From Dyadobacter frigoris (lineage in GTDB: Bacteria; Bacteroidota; Bacteroidia; Cytophagales; Spirosomataceae), in NCBI RefSeq assembly GCF_005280585.1, contig NZ_SZVO01000016.1, forward strand, positions 125,109 through 189,108: a stretch of DNA of 64,000 bases, given 5' to 3'. This document shows positions 51,903 to 60,478 of the stretch, one piece after another. Position 1 is the stretch's first letter. The number at the start of each line of letters is the position of its first letter. A program made the translations under genes and the position numbers. The notes under the pieces were generated by a model. It did not search any database. It had not been told where the DNA came from and worked only from the letters and a program-made list of their open reading frames with translations.

Positions 51903-53444
51903 ATGAAAATCAGGATTTTATATACAATCGGGTGGTTGTTCGCAGCCAGTATTTTTTCTGGCTGCGACAATGGATTTGATAACGTAAATACAAATAAAGT
52001 AGATCCAACTTCCCTGGACCCGACTTTTGTGATGAATAAAGCCATCATCAGCACAACGTATCTGGACGGTGTGAGTACTTTGGGTATGCTTTGCTATAAT
52101 TTTGGCATTGTGCAACAGATTATTACACCTTATGGAAGTTCGTTGTCCGGTGGGAATTACAATCAGTTCAACAATGCAAATACACCGTTGGTCTGGGTCA
52201 ATTTTTATCGGAATGTGATCAAACAAATCGTTGCCGTGGTTAATCAGACCAAGGATGATCCTATGAAGGCAAATACCTACAATGCAGCAAGAATCTGGAA
52301 GGCGTATTCCTTTATGATTTTGACCGACACTTACGGAGACATCCCATATTTTGATGCAGGGAAGGGATATATTGAAGAAATCATTCATCCGAAATATGAC
52401 ACGCAGGAAGTCACTTACAAAGATATTTTAAAAGAACTGGAAGAAGCTTCTGCTGCTTTGGATGTTAGCCAGGCTGCCGTGACCACTGATATTTTGTACG
52501 GTGGAAATGTAGCGAGATGGAAAAAACTGGGTTATTCCCTGATGTTGCGTGCCGGAATGCGTTTGACAAAAGTAGATCCCACAACCGCTAAATCTTATGT
52601 AACAAAAGCGATTGCAGGCGGTTTATTTGAATCAAACAGTGACAATTCTGTCATTCGCCATACCGCGATCTGGAACAATTATATTGCCAACCATTTGGCA
52701 GCCAGGGAGAAAACAAATTTTTATTTAGCTGCGCCTTTTGTTAATTATCTCAAAGAGAACAATGATCCAAGGCTGCCGGTATTTGCGGTTCGTTATGTGG
52801 GGGCGAAGGGTGGGCCGGAGCAAACCGCGGCACGAGCGACCTCGGATGCGAAAACGCAGATTGGCATGCCAATGGGTTACAATGACGTGACGATTAATAC
52901 TGTTTTAGCACAGAATAATGTCGTAAGTCTTTGGGATTTTTCACAGGTTAATTTAACGACTGTGTTGAAACTGGACGCCCCGGAATTTCATGTTACGTAT
53001 GCCGAAAATCAGCTGTTATTAGCTGAGGCAGCTTTTCGTGGCTGGATAAGTGGCCAACCTGCCGATTATTTTGCCAAAGGAGTTCGGGCAAATCTTGAAC
53101 AAATGTCTTCCTACGATGTCAGTGCGGTAATTAAAGAGGATGCCATTCTGGCCTATCTCAAAGCACATCCGCTGGATGCAGGAAAAGAACTCGATGAAAT
53201 AAATACACAATACTGGGTAGCGACTTTTCTGGATGGCGCGGAAGCATTTGCCAATTTCCGCAGAAGTGGTTTTCCGGCTTTGAAGAAAAATCCCTATCCG
53301 GGCTCTGAAATTAAAGAAGATTTTATTCGCCGAATGCCGTATCCGGATAGCGAAATTATTGTGAACATTCAAAATGTTAACGATGCAATTGCCAGACAGG
53401 GACCAAATGATTTGAATACCCGGGTTTGGTGGGACAAAAAGTGA
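51903..53444 (+). CDS. SusD/RagB family lipoprotein 1
   Basis: A 513-residue SusD-type surface lipoprotein (SusD-like_2 branch) that forms the lid of the SusC transporter and binds ligand. The lipobox SIFSGC gives Cys21 as the lipidated residue. The helical TPR-like scaffold includes WKAYSFMILTDTYGDIPYF and, near the end, the family segment QYWVATFLDGAEAFANFRRSGFP. It follows susC1 by 41 bp and belongs to the same transcript. The ligand is not recognisable, though downstream genes point to a sugar acid or galactose-containing compound. Confidence 0.92.
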   Translation: MKIRILYTIGWLFAASIFSGCDNGFDNVNTNKVDPTSLDPTFVMNKAIISTTYLDGVSTLGMLCYNFGIVQQIITPYGSSLSGGNYNQFNNANTPLVWVNFYRNVIKQIVAVVNQTKDDPMKANTYNAARIWKAYSFMILTDTYGDIPYFDAGKGYIEEIIHPKYDTQEVTYKDILKELEEASAALDVSQAAVTTDILYGGNVARWKKLGYSLMLRAGMRLTKVDPTTAKSYVTKAIAGGLFESNSDNSVIRHTAIWNNYIANHLAAREKTNFYLAAPFVNYLKENNDPRLPVFAVRYVGAKGGPEQTAARATSDAKTQIGMPMGYNDVTINTVLAQNNVVSLWDFSQVNLTTVLKLDAPEFHVTYAENQLLLAEAAFRGWISGQPADYFAKGVRANLEQMSSYDVSAVIKEDAILAYLKAHPLDAGKELDEINTQYWVATFLDGAEAFANFRRSGFPALKKNPYPGSEIKEDFIRRMPYPDSEIIVNIQNVNDAIARQGPNDLNTRVWWDKK

Positions 53445-53454
53445 GTTTCTATAA

Positions 53455-53488
53455 GCCGCCGTTAGCCGATTTTCAGGCGATGGCGGTT
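53455..53488 (+). terminator. likely terminator after susD1
   Basis: An imperfect G+C-rich stem (GCCGCC...GCC / GGC...GGCGGT) begins 10 bases after the stop codon and is followed by an AT-rich stretch, without a long T run. Confidence 0.55.
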
Positions 53489-53604
53489 CAATTTATTTTA
53501 TATCAATTTGTTGCAAATTTTTTGTGAAATATTGAAAATACGTCAAATTTGCAGTTTTGGTGTTATTCTTTGAAAAAATGTAAAAATATTTTAAATAATA
53601 TTTT

Positions 53605-53632
53605 TTTGTTTAATCGATTAAACTTACATTTG
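53605..53632 (+). promoter_or_regulatory. lacI promoter with operator in its spacer
   Basis: TTTG (53605-53608), 16 bases, then TACATTTG (53625-53632). The spacer holds the perfect 14-bp palindrome TTTAATCGATTAAA (53609-53622), so the LacI protein probably represses its own gene. The block closely matches 48136-48163. Confidence 0.78.
53609..53622. promoter_or_regulatory. LacI-type operator at lacI
   Basis: TTTAATCGATTAAA, perfect 14-bp palindrome with the central CG pair usual for LacI-family operators. It is the best match among the sites in the window. Confidence 0.8.
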
Positions 53633-53655
53633 AATCGCTTTTAAAGATGTACTTT

Positions 53656-54699
53656 ATGAACACCAAAAAGATCTCGTTAAAGGACATTGCTGTGAAAGCC
53701 GGCGTATCAACTGCACTTGTTTCTTACGTTTTAAATGGAAAGGAGAAGGAAAGCAGGGTAGGACAGGAAATTGCCAAAAAGATTAAAGAAATAGCCAGCG
53801 AGCTTAATTATCAGCCCAATCACCTGGCTAAAAGTTTAAGAAGTGGTAAAACGCACACGATTGGCCTTGTTATCGCGGATATATCCAATCCTTTTTTTGC
53901 CAATATAGCCCGGGTTGTCGAGGATGAAGCAAAAAAAAGCGGGTATACAGTCATCATCGGAAGTTCTGACGAAAAGGCCGAAAAGGCCTGGGATTTGTTA
54001 AATGTACTTATTAACAGACAAGTAGATGGATTTATCATTGTATCATCCGAACATTCGGAATCACACATTCGTCACCTGAAAGAGCGAAATATCCCCTTTG
54101 TATTACTTGACAGGCATTTTCCGGATTTACAAACGGATTTTGTAGCGACGAATAATTACAAGGCTTCCTATGATGCCGGCGTTCATTTGGTAGAAGGCGG
54201 CTATGAGCATATAGGTTTAATAGCCTATAAGTCGGACATGTATCACATGAGAGAACGGATTCGTGGTTACCGGCAGGCGTTAAAAGATCATCATTTTGAC
54301 CTTAATCCAAACTGGTTAAAAGAGGTGAGATTTGAAAATATTGAGAAGGAAGTTAAAATAGCGATAGATGAAATGATATCTTCAAAAGATAAAGTCGATT
54401 CGATTATTTTTGCAACTTATGGCCTGGCTATCAATGGGTTGAAGTATATTAACGAATTGAAACTGAAGGTTCCTTCGGATCTTGCTATCGTAAGTTTTGG
54501 TCAGGCAGAGGTTTTTGATCTTTATTATTGTCCGATAACCTACCTGAAACAACCGCTTGAAATGCTGGGAAAAACGTCGGTAGAACTCCTACTTGAAAAA
54601 CTGAAAAATCCGGATGTTGGTATGAAACAGATTTTAATGGAAGCAAAATTGATCGTGCGTGACTCTTCCATGGCGAGATCTTTACACAAGATTTCTTGA
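53656..54699 (+). CDS. LacI-family transcriptional regulator
   Basis: A 347-residue LacI/PurR-type regulator. The N-terminal helix-turn-helix is typical (SLKDIAVKAGVSTALVSYVLNG), with the hinge helix NHLAKSLRSGKT and a periplasmic-binding-protein-like effector domain (IGLVIADISNPFFANIARVVEDEA ...). The start may be the ATG at 53647 or, preferred here, 53656. Matching palindromes occur in its own promoter, before the dehydratase gene just downstream and before susC1, so it probably controls the whole sugar locus and responds to the sugar or an intermediate. The effector is unknown. Confidence 0.93.
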   Translation: MNTKKISLKDIAVKAGVSTALVSYVLNGKEKESRVGQEIAKKIKEIASELNYQPNHLAKSLRSGKTHTIGLVIADISNPFFANIARVVEDEAKKSGYTVIIGSSDEKAEKAWDLLNVLINRQVDGFIIVSSEHSESHIRHLKERNIPFVLLDRHFPDLQTDFVATNNYKASYDAGVHLVEGGYEHIGLIAYKSDMYHMRERIRGYRQALKDHHFDLNPNWLKEVRFENIEKEVKIAIDEMISSKDKVDSIIFATYGLAINGLKYINELKLKVPSDLAIVSFGQAEVFDLYYCPITYLKQPLEMLGKTSVELLLEKLKNPDVGMKQILMEAKLIVRDSSMARSLHKIS

Positions 54700-54712
54700 T
54701 TTGAAAAATTGC

Positions 54713-54724
54713 TTAATCGATTAA
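54713..54724. promoter_or_regulatory. LacI-type operator before dehydratase 1
   Basis: TTAATCGATTAA, a perfect 12-bp palindrome in the 67-base gap between lacI and the first dehydratase gene; the surrounding GCTTAATCGATTAA is identical to that at 48301-48314. Confidence 0.8.
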
Positions 54725-54766
54725 CAAAGTTACCTGATACTATTCCTAAACCTAAAATATTACCCG

Positions 54767-56008
54767 ATGCAAAGGAGAAATTTTATTAAATCTGCTGTCA
54801 TGGGCTCGGCCGCTGCAATTGTGGGGTTTCCTCAACTCAAAGCAGAAGCCGCATCTAAAATGAAGATTACAAAAATCAGATATTATAGTGCTCCCGGTTA
54901 TAACAAACCGCTTTTTAATCAGGCACGTGGTATTGTCGAAATTGAAACAGACGGGGGGATTATCGGTATTGGAGAAGGCGGAAGCAAAGATATGATCGAA
55001 CAATGTGCGCAAATGATGATCGGGGAAGATCCGTTCCGCATTGAGCATTTGTGGCAATATGTGTACCGGGGAATGTTTTATCCGCCCGGACGAGAAAAAC
55101 TGCACGCACTCGGCGCGCTGGAAATGGCGCTATGGGATATTAAAGGAAAAGCATTAGGTGTTCCGGTTTATGATTTACTCGGAGGTGCAACAAGAGATTA
55201 TGTTGAATGTTATGCAACTGGCTTTAAAGCTTCCAAGGCAAAAACAGAGGAAGAGCGGGCGAGAGACTGTATAGAAGCGGGTCTGCGAGCCTATCGTATA
55301 GGGCCTACCGGTGGAAATGGAGAAGAGCCTTTTGACTTTTATGATAATGTTAAAAAAACGATAGAATTCAGTAAAAGAATTGATGCGGCTGTGGGCGGAG
55401 GCGGAAAATGGGCGATTGATCTGCATACCCGTTTTGATATGACGGATGGTCTGAAAATCTGTAACGGAATTGAAAATCTGGAACCTTATTTCGTTGAAGA
55501 TATTGTTCGGTCAGAGAACCCGGGCGTATATAAAACTGTAAGGTCAATGACTAAAGTGCCTATTGCCGTGGGGGAACAATTTGGCGACCGATGGGATATT
55601 AATGAATTGATAGAGAACAAGTTAATTGATTACACGCGCGTAACGCTGCCCAACACCGGAGGTATTGGAGAATTCAAGAAAATTGCCGGATTGTGTGAAA
55701 CGCATTACGTCGGTATGATTCCCCATTTCACGGGCCCTTTGTCAACGGCTGCTTTGGTACATACATTGGGATCAAGCAGTCCTTCGCGTTGTTTAATGGA
55801 ATTGGGAGGAGGAGAACCTGAGCGACCGGCGTACTTCAATGAGGATTTTATCAACTTCAAAAACGGTAAATTATACCTCAATCCAAGTCCTGGTTTGGGT
55901 GTAAAATTTGATCCGAAGAAAGCAACATTTGTAATGGAAGTAACAGAAAAAGTTAAATTTCCTCACCCATATTTGAAAAGCCCGGATGGAGCTATTCATG
56001 CCTGGTAA
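54767..56008 (+). CDS. enolase-superfamily dehydratase 1, exported
   Basis: A 413-residue mandelate racemase/muconate lactonizing enzyme family protein. It starts with a Tat-like signal (MQRRNFIKSAVMGSAAAIVGFP), so it should act outside the cytoplasm. The TIM-barrel residues are seen: Asp218-Leu-His220 (DLHTRF), a Glu in YFVEDIV, Glu in AVGEQFGDRWD, a catalytic His in PHFTGP and a Glu in MELGGGE. The Asp-x-His pair is typical of sugar-acid dehydratases such as those for mannonate or galactonate. The exact substrate is not fixed. A LacI operator precedes it and a hairpin follows. Confidence 0.88.
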   Translation: MQRRNFIKSAVMGSAAAIVGFPQLKAEAASKMKITKIRYYSAPGYNKPLFNQARGIVEIETDGGIIGIGEGGSKDMIEQCAQMMIGEDPFRIEHLWQYVYRGMFYPPGREKLHALGALEMALWDIKGKALGVPVYDLLGGATRDYVECYATGFKASKAKTEEERARDCIEAGLRAYRIGPTGGNGEEPFDFYDNVKKTIEFSKRIDAAVGGGGKWAIDLHTRFDMTDGLKICNGIENLEPYFVEDIVRSENPGVYKTVRSMTKVPIAVGEQFGDRWDINELIENKLIDYTRVTLPNTGGIGEFKKIAGLCETHYVGMIPHFTGPLSTAALVHTLGSSSPSRCLMELGGGEPERPAYFNEDFINFKNGKLYLNPSPGLGVKFDPKKATFVMEVTEKVKFPHPYLKSPDGAIHAW

Positions 56009-56072
56009 TCAATAGAATACGATTTTATATTGAGAATAAATTTTAGGAAAAAGTTGATCTTTCGGGATCAGA

Positions 56073-56097
56073 CTTGCCGGATTTAATATCCGGCAAG
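56073..56097 (+). terminator. hairpin between the two dehydratase genes
   Basis: A perfect 10-bp stem (CTTGCCGGAT/ATCCGGCAAG) with a 5-base loop. No T run follows, so it may act as a partial terminator or as an mRNA-stabilising or processing structure. Confidence 0.6.
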
Positions 56098-56130
56098 CTC
56101 AGAATTTACTTATTTGTCTTAATTCGTAAA

Positions 56131-57378
56131 ATGATGAAATCTTCTACCGAATCAGGAATTTCACGGCGGGATGCGATACAATCCGTATTGGGCGTTACGG
56201 CCATGACTACCATGGTTTTACCTCAGTCGTCCTATGCCTCAAATCCCGGACATTTTCAGGATTACAGCACCGTCAAGATCACAAAATTGGAAACGATTTT
56301 GATAAAACCGCGCTGGATTTTCTTGAAAATTCATACCGATGTTGGCGTTACAGGCCTCGGGGAGCCGCTTTTGGAAGGACGCGCTTTAACCATTCAAACG
56401 GCTATAAAAGAGATTGAACCATATCTTATTGGCAAAGATCCAAGACATATCATTCATCATTGGCAAGCCATTTATCGCCACGCCTTTTATCGTGGCGGCC
56501 CGATTTTGACCAGTGCTTTGAGTGGAATTGATCATGCTTTATGGGATATCAAAGGTAAGCTTTTGAATGTGCCGGTTTACGAACTTTTCGGCGGTCCAAC
56601 GCGTGACCGGGTTCGGATTTATGGTCGTGCTGCTAATGCGGAAGAAATGAAGCAAAGGAAAAAGGAAGGATATACCGTCATTAAAACCGGAGTAGCGAAA
56701 AAGACCCCGGCTAACATAATTGAAAATCCTGCTTTTATAAAATATGCATCCGAAAACTTTGCCTCACTTAGACAGGCAGGCGGCCCGGAAATGGATATTG
56801 CGATTGATTTCCACGGAGCCATATCTCCCCAAACCGCAAAGGTTTTGATCAAAGAACTGGAACAATATCAGCCCATGTTCATCGAAGAACCTTGTCAGGC
56901 GCAAAACGTTGATATCATGGCAGATATCGCGCGCGGAACACACATTCCAATTGCTGCCGGAGAACGGATTTTTACAAAATGGGGTTTCCGGGAGTTATTG
57001 GAAAAACGTGCTGTAAGTATCGTTCAACCAGATCTTTGCCATGCTGGCGGAATTACCGAAGGAAGAATTATTGCGGGAATGGCCGAAGCCTATTATGTTC
57101 CAATTGCACCGCATAATCCAATGGGTCCAATTTCGCTTGCCGTCGGTCTGCATTTAGCTGCAAGTGTTCCCAATTTCCTTGTGCAGGAGCAGGTTACGCT
57201 CGGGGAAGGGTATCTCAAAAATCCTTTCAAACTGGAAAAAGACGGTAGTGTATTGATTCCCCGCGGCCCCGGCCTTGGTGTGGAACTCGATGAAGATAAG
57301 CTTGCTGATAAGATCGGGCATGATTGGAAAAATCCTGAGTCCTACAATCCTTTCGACGGCTCGGTAGTCGATTGGTAA
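56131..57378 (+). CDS. galactonate dehydratase-like enzyme, exported
   Basis: A 415-residue enolase-superfamily enzyme resembling D-galactonate dehydratase (DgoD), which turns galactonate into 2-keto-3-deoxygalactonate. Shared features are KPRWIFLKIHTDVGVTGLGEP, RHAFYRGGPILTSALSGIDHALWDIKGK, Asp226-Phe-His228 (IDFHGA), the EEP glutamate, AAGERIF, HAGGITEGR and APHNPMGP with the catalytic His. Unlike DgoD it has a Tat signal (SRRDAIQSVLGVTAMTTMVLP). The ATG at 56131 is chosen since the upstream TTG (56074) lies in the hairpin. The SusC2 gene follows by 93 bp. Periplasmic location is inference from the signal. Confidence 0.88.
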   Translation: MMKSSTESGISRRDAIQSVLGVTAMTTMVLPQSSYASNPGHFQDYSTVKITKLETILIKPRWIFLKIHTDVGVTGLGEPLLEGRALTIQTAIKEIEPYLIGKDPRHIIHHWQAIYRHAFYRGGPILTSALSGIDHALWDIKGKLLNVPVYELFGGPTRDRVRIYGRAANAEEMKQRKKEGYTVIKTGVAKKTPANIIENPAFIKYASENFASLRQAGGPEMDIAIDFHGAISPQTAKVLIKELEQYQPMFIEEPCQAQNVDIMADIARGTHIPIAAGERIFTKWGFRELLEKRAVSIVQPDLCHAGGITEGRIIAGMAEAYYVPIAPHNPMGPISLAVGLHLAASVPNFLVQEQVTLGEGYLKNPFKLEKDGSVLIPRGPGLGVELDEDKLADKIGHDWKNPESYNPFDGSVVDW

Positions 57379-57471
57379 TCAGAAGTTCTTGTATTTGAAA
57401 CCCCTAATTCTTCAATAATAAATCAGTCGAAAATTTTCTTAAATCATTCTGTACTCTTAAAACTTTAAGGT

Positions 57472-60459
57472 ATGAAAAAAGTTGTAAGTCTTGTTTTTTT
57501 TAACCTGTTTTTGTGTCTCGGCTTTGCTTATGCCCAGGACGTAAAAATTTCAGGTAAAGTCACCGATGCCGATAATGCAGTATTACCGGGCGTAAACATT
57601 CTTGTCAGTGGCTCCTCGCAGGGAACGGCGACAGATGCCGATGGAAAGTTCACAATTAATGCGCCTGCGAAAGGCTCGCTGGTGTTTTCCTTTATCGGTT
57701 ATGTCAGCCAGACTGTTGAAATCAATGGCCGTTCGATCATTGATATGCAGTTGACACAGGAATCTAAAACGTTGAATGAAGTCGTAGTTGTGGGTTATGG
57801 TACCCAGAAAAAAACAGACGTGACGGGTGCATTATCCGTTATTTCCACAAAAGAATTTGCCCAGCAGCCAGTAACTCGTCTGGACCAGGTTTTACAAGGC
57901 CGCGCAACGGGTGTTCAGGTAACGCAGTCGAATGGAGCACCGGGCGGAGATTCCAGAATTCGTATTCGTGGTGCCAATTCGGTTTTGGGAAATAATGATC
58001 CTTTATATGTTATCGATGGATTTATCGGTGCCGATTATAACTTGCTGAACCCGAGCGATATTGCTTCACTTCAGGTTTTGAAAGATGCGGCATCAACTTC
58101 TATTTATGGTAGCAGAGGAGCGAATGGCGTGGTTATTATCACAACAAAAAAAGGAACAAAAGGAGTGAAGGTTACCTACGAAGGACAAGGAAGTGTTTCG
58201 AATGTGATCAAGAAATTTGACTTGTTGCCAGCCGGAGAATTTGCAGAAATCGTTAACGCGCGTGCCTCTGCAACAGGTTCAACGCCGCCATTTACGGCAG
58301 CGCAGATTGCAGATTATAAGAAAAACGGCGGTACTGACTGGCAGGATCTTGTATATAGAACGGGGCACGGACAGCAGCATCAGGTTACCGTTACCGGTGG
58401 AAATGATAAAACAACGTTCCTGGTTTCGGGTAATTATGTCAATCAAAAAGGTATTGTGGAAAACAGCAGTTTTAAACGCTATATTTTTAGAACAAATCTT
58501 ACTACACAGGTTAATAGTAAACTTGCTTTGCGTTTCAATTTGAATGGAGCAAATTCTTTTAACCACAATACCGATGGTGGCGGAGCTTTAATTGAAGCTT
58601 TGCAATGGGCTCCAACCACACCGGCATACGGAGCAGATGGATTACCAACTTATTCGGATCCAACAGGTTCTGTATCAAGAAGTCCGTTGGATAATTTGTA
58701 TGACAAATCGAATGATTATTTCAAAACGAATGTCAACGCCATCGGCGGATTAAATTACCAGCTTCCAATAAAAGGACTTACCCTGGATTTACAATACGCG
58801 ATCAATTATCTGGATCAGCAGAATAAGAATTTCAACGGATCAAGAATTTCGAATAACGTGCCAAACGCCTCGCGCTATTCATCTGATCAGGTAACGCTTC
58901 AAAATACAAATGCCTTAAACTATAATATCACCATTAAAAACCACTCGATCAATGCAGTAGCTGTACTTGAAACGCAGCAGTATACCAACAAAAATTTCAC
59001 AGCTAATGCGAGCGGACTTCGTTTCCCTCAGCTTGGTTATGACAATATTGGTGGCAACTCGGCTTCGTCTGTTTCCTCAGGTTTCCAAAAATGGACTTTA
59101 TTATCCTTTTTGGGGCGTGTAAATTATGCATTCAAAGACAAGTATCTGGTTTCTGCGGCAGTAAGGCGCGATGGATCTTCAAAATTCAGTCCTGCAAACC
59201 GTTACAGCGTTTTTCCTTCTGTGGCTTTGGGATGGAGACTATCTGAGGAAGAATTCATCAAAAACCTGAATGTTTTCAGCAATTTGAAACTGAGAGGAAG
59301 CTGGGGTATGACGGGCAGCCAGGCTATCAACCCGTACGCTACATTATCTTCTTATAATACAACTTTCGTTTCCTACAACAACAACTCGATTACAGCAGGT
59401 GTGATTCAGGGAAATGCAGGAAATAAGGATTTGAAATGGGAAACTACTAAACAAACAGACGTAGGTGTAGAAATGGAATTCCTGAACGGCAGAATCCGTA
59501 TGGAAGCAGATTATTTCCATAAAAACACAACGGATTTGCTTTTGAATGTTTCTATTCCAAGTTATGCAGGTGGCGGAACACAAACTCGTAATGTGGGTGA
59601 AATCGAAAATAAAGGTTTTGAATTCTCAATCGGAGGATCACCGGTACAAGGAAAATTCGGATGGGAAACGAACCTGAATTTTTCGACCTTGAGAAATAAA
59701 GTTCAGGATCTTGGTGGGTTACCACGTTTAGGAACCGGTACGGGAACGGGTGGCGGTATGTCCATTACCAACGAATTTATGCTGATGCCGGGTGCACCGC
59801 TGGGTTCTTACTGGGGGCTGAAATATCTGGGAACCTTTAAACCAAATGAAGCAGATATTGCAGCAAAACAGGGACGCGTTCCGGGAGATCCTCATTATCA
59901 GGATCTAAATGGCGATAATAGCATCACTACGGATGATTTCCAGATTATCGGACATGCATTTCCAAAGATGACCGGTGGCTGGAATAACACGTTTACGTAC
60001 GGCGGATTCACGCTGAATGTATTTATGAACGCGGTTTTTGGTGTTGATAAATTGAACTACACCCGTGCAGGTGCCATGTCAGGATCGGGTGAAGCGCGTC
60101 AGTTTTTATTAACTGAAATTCGTGATTACTACCGTCCTGGAAATGAAACTTCGGATATTCCGGCATTCACAAGTACTTATCAGCCCTTTACGCAATCAAG
60201 CCGGTTTATTGAAAACGGAAGTTTTGTAAGATTAAAAAACGTAAGTCTTTCTTACACCATTCCTTCGGCCAAACTTAAAAATGTTGGTTCAATCAGAGTA
60301 TTTGGAAGCGCTACCAATCTGTTCACCATTACAAAATATTCTGGTCCGGATCCGGAATCAAGTAACGTAGGTTCAGGTACGGATACGGCTATTGGTATCG
60401 ACCGCGGATCTTATCCAAATGCCAAAGTTTACACGCTGGGCCTTAATCTTTCTTTCTAA
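57472..60459 (+). CDS. SusC/RagA TonB-dependent outer membrane protein 2
   Basis: A 995-residue SusC-type transporter. The order is signal peptide (about 1-21, ending AYAQ), carboxypeptidase-D-like domain (ISGKVTDADNAVLPGVNILVSG), TonB-box/plug (VVVGYGTQKKTDVTGALS, then DPLYVIDGF), and the 22-strand barrel ending in Phe. Its N-terminal domain is more like SusC1 (shared SQGTATDADGK) than chance, so the pairs may come from one family of exported-ligand transporters. The susD2 gene starts 19 bp after its stop. It probably imports a sugar or sugar acid fitting the exported dehydratases. Confidence 0.94.
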   Translation: MKKVVSLVFFNLFLCLGFAYAQDVKISGKVTDADNAVLPGVNILVSGSSQGTATDADGKFTINAPAKGSLVFSFIGYVSQTVEINGRSIIDMQLTQESKTLNEVVVVGYGTQKKTDVTGALSVISTKEFAQQPVTRLDQVLQGRATGVQVTQSNGAPGGDSRIRIRGANSVLGNNDPLYVIDGFIGADYNLLNPSDIASLQVLKDAASTSIYGSRGANGVVIITTKKGTKGVKVTYEGQGSVSNVIKKFDLLPAGEFAEIVNARASATGSTPPFTAAQIADYKKNGGTDWQDLVYRTGHGQQHQVTVTGGNDKTTFLVSGNYVNQKGIVENSSFKRYIFRTNLTTQVNSKLALRFNLNGANSFNHNTDGGGALIEALQWAPTTPAYGADGLPTYSDPTGSVSRSPLDNLYDKSNDYFKTNVNAIGGLNYQLPIKGLTLDLQYAINYLDQQNKNFNGSRISNNVPNASRYSSDQVTLQNTNALNYNITIKNHSINAVAVLETQQYTNKNFTANASGLRFPQLGYDNIGGNSASSVSSGFQKWTLLSFLGRVNYAFKDKYLVSAAVRRDGSSKFSPANRYSVFPSVALGWRLSEEEFIKNLNVFSNLKLRGSWGMTGSQAINPYATLSSYNTTFVSYNNNSITAGVIQGNAGNKDLKWETTKQTDVGVEMEFLNGRIRMEADYFHKNTTDLLLNVSIPSYAGGGTQTRNVGEIENKGFEFSIGGSPVQGKFGWETNLNFSTLRNKVQDLGGLPRLGTGTGTGGGMSITNEFMLMPGAPLGSYWGLKYLGTFKPNEADIAAKQGRVPGDPHYQDLNGDNSITTDDFQIIGHAFPKMTGGWNNTFTYGGFTLNVFMNAVFGVDKLNYTRAGAMSGSGEARQFLLTEIRDYYRPGNETSDIPAFTSTYQPFTQSSRFIENGSFVRLKNVSLSYTIPSAKLKNVGSIRVFGSATNLFTITKYSGPDPESSNVGSGTDTAIGIDRGSYPNAKVYTLGLNLSF

Positions 60460-60478
60460 ATATTCAATTTTTAAGAAA

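Noticed and set aside
56074..56130. Earlier TTG start for the galactonate dehydratase-like gene
   Set aside because: The extra 19 residues would come from the 10-bp-stem hairpin and would bury the Tat signal; the ATG at 56131 places the signal at the N-terminus.
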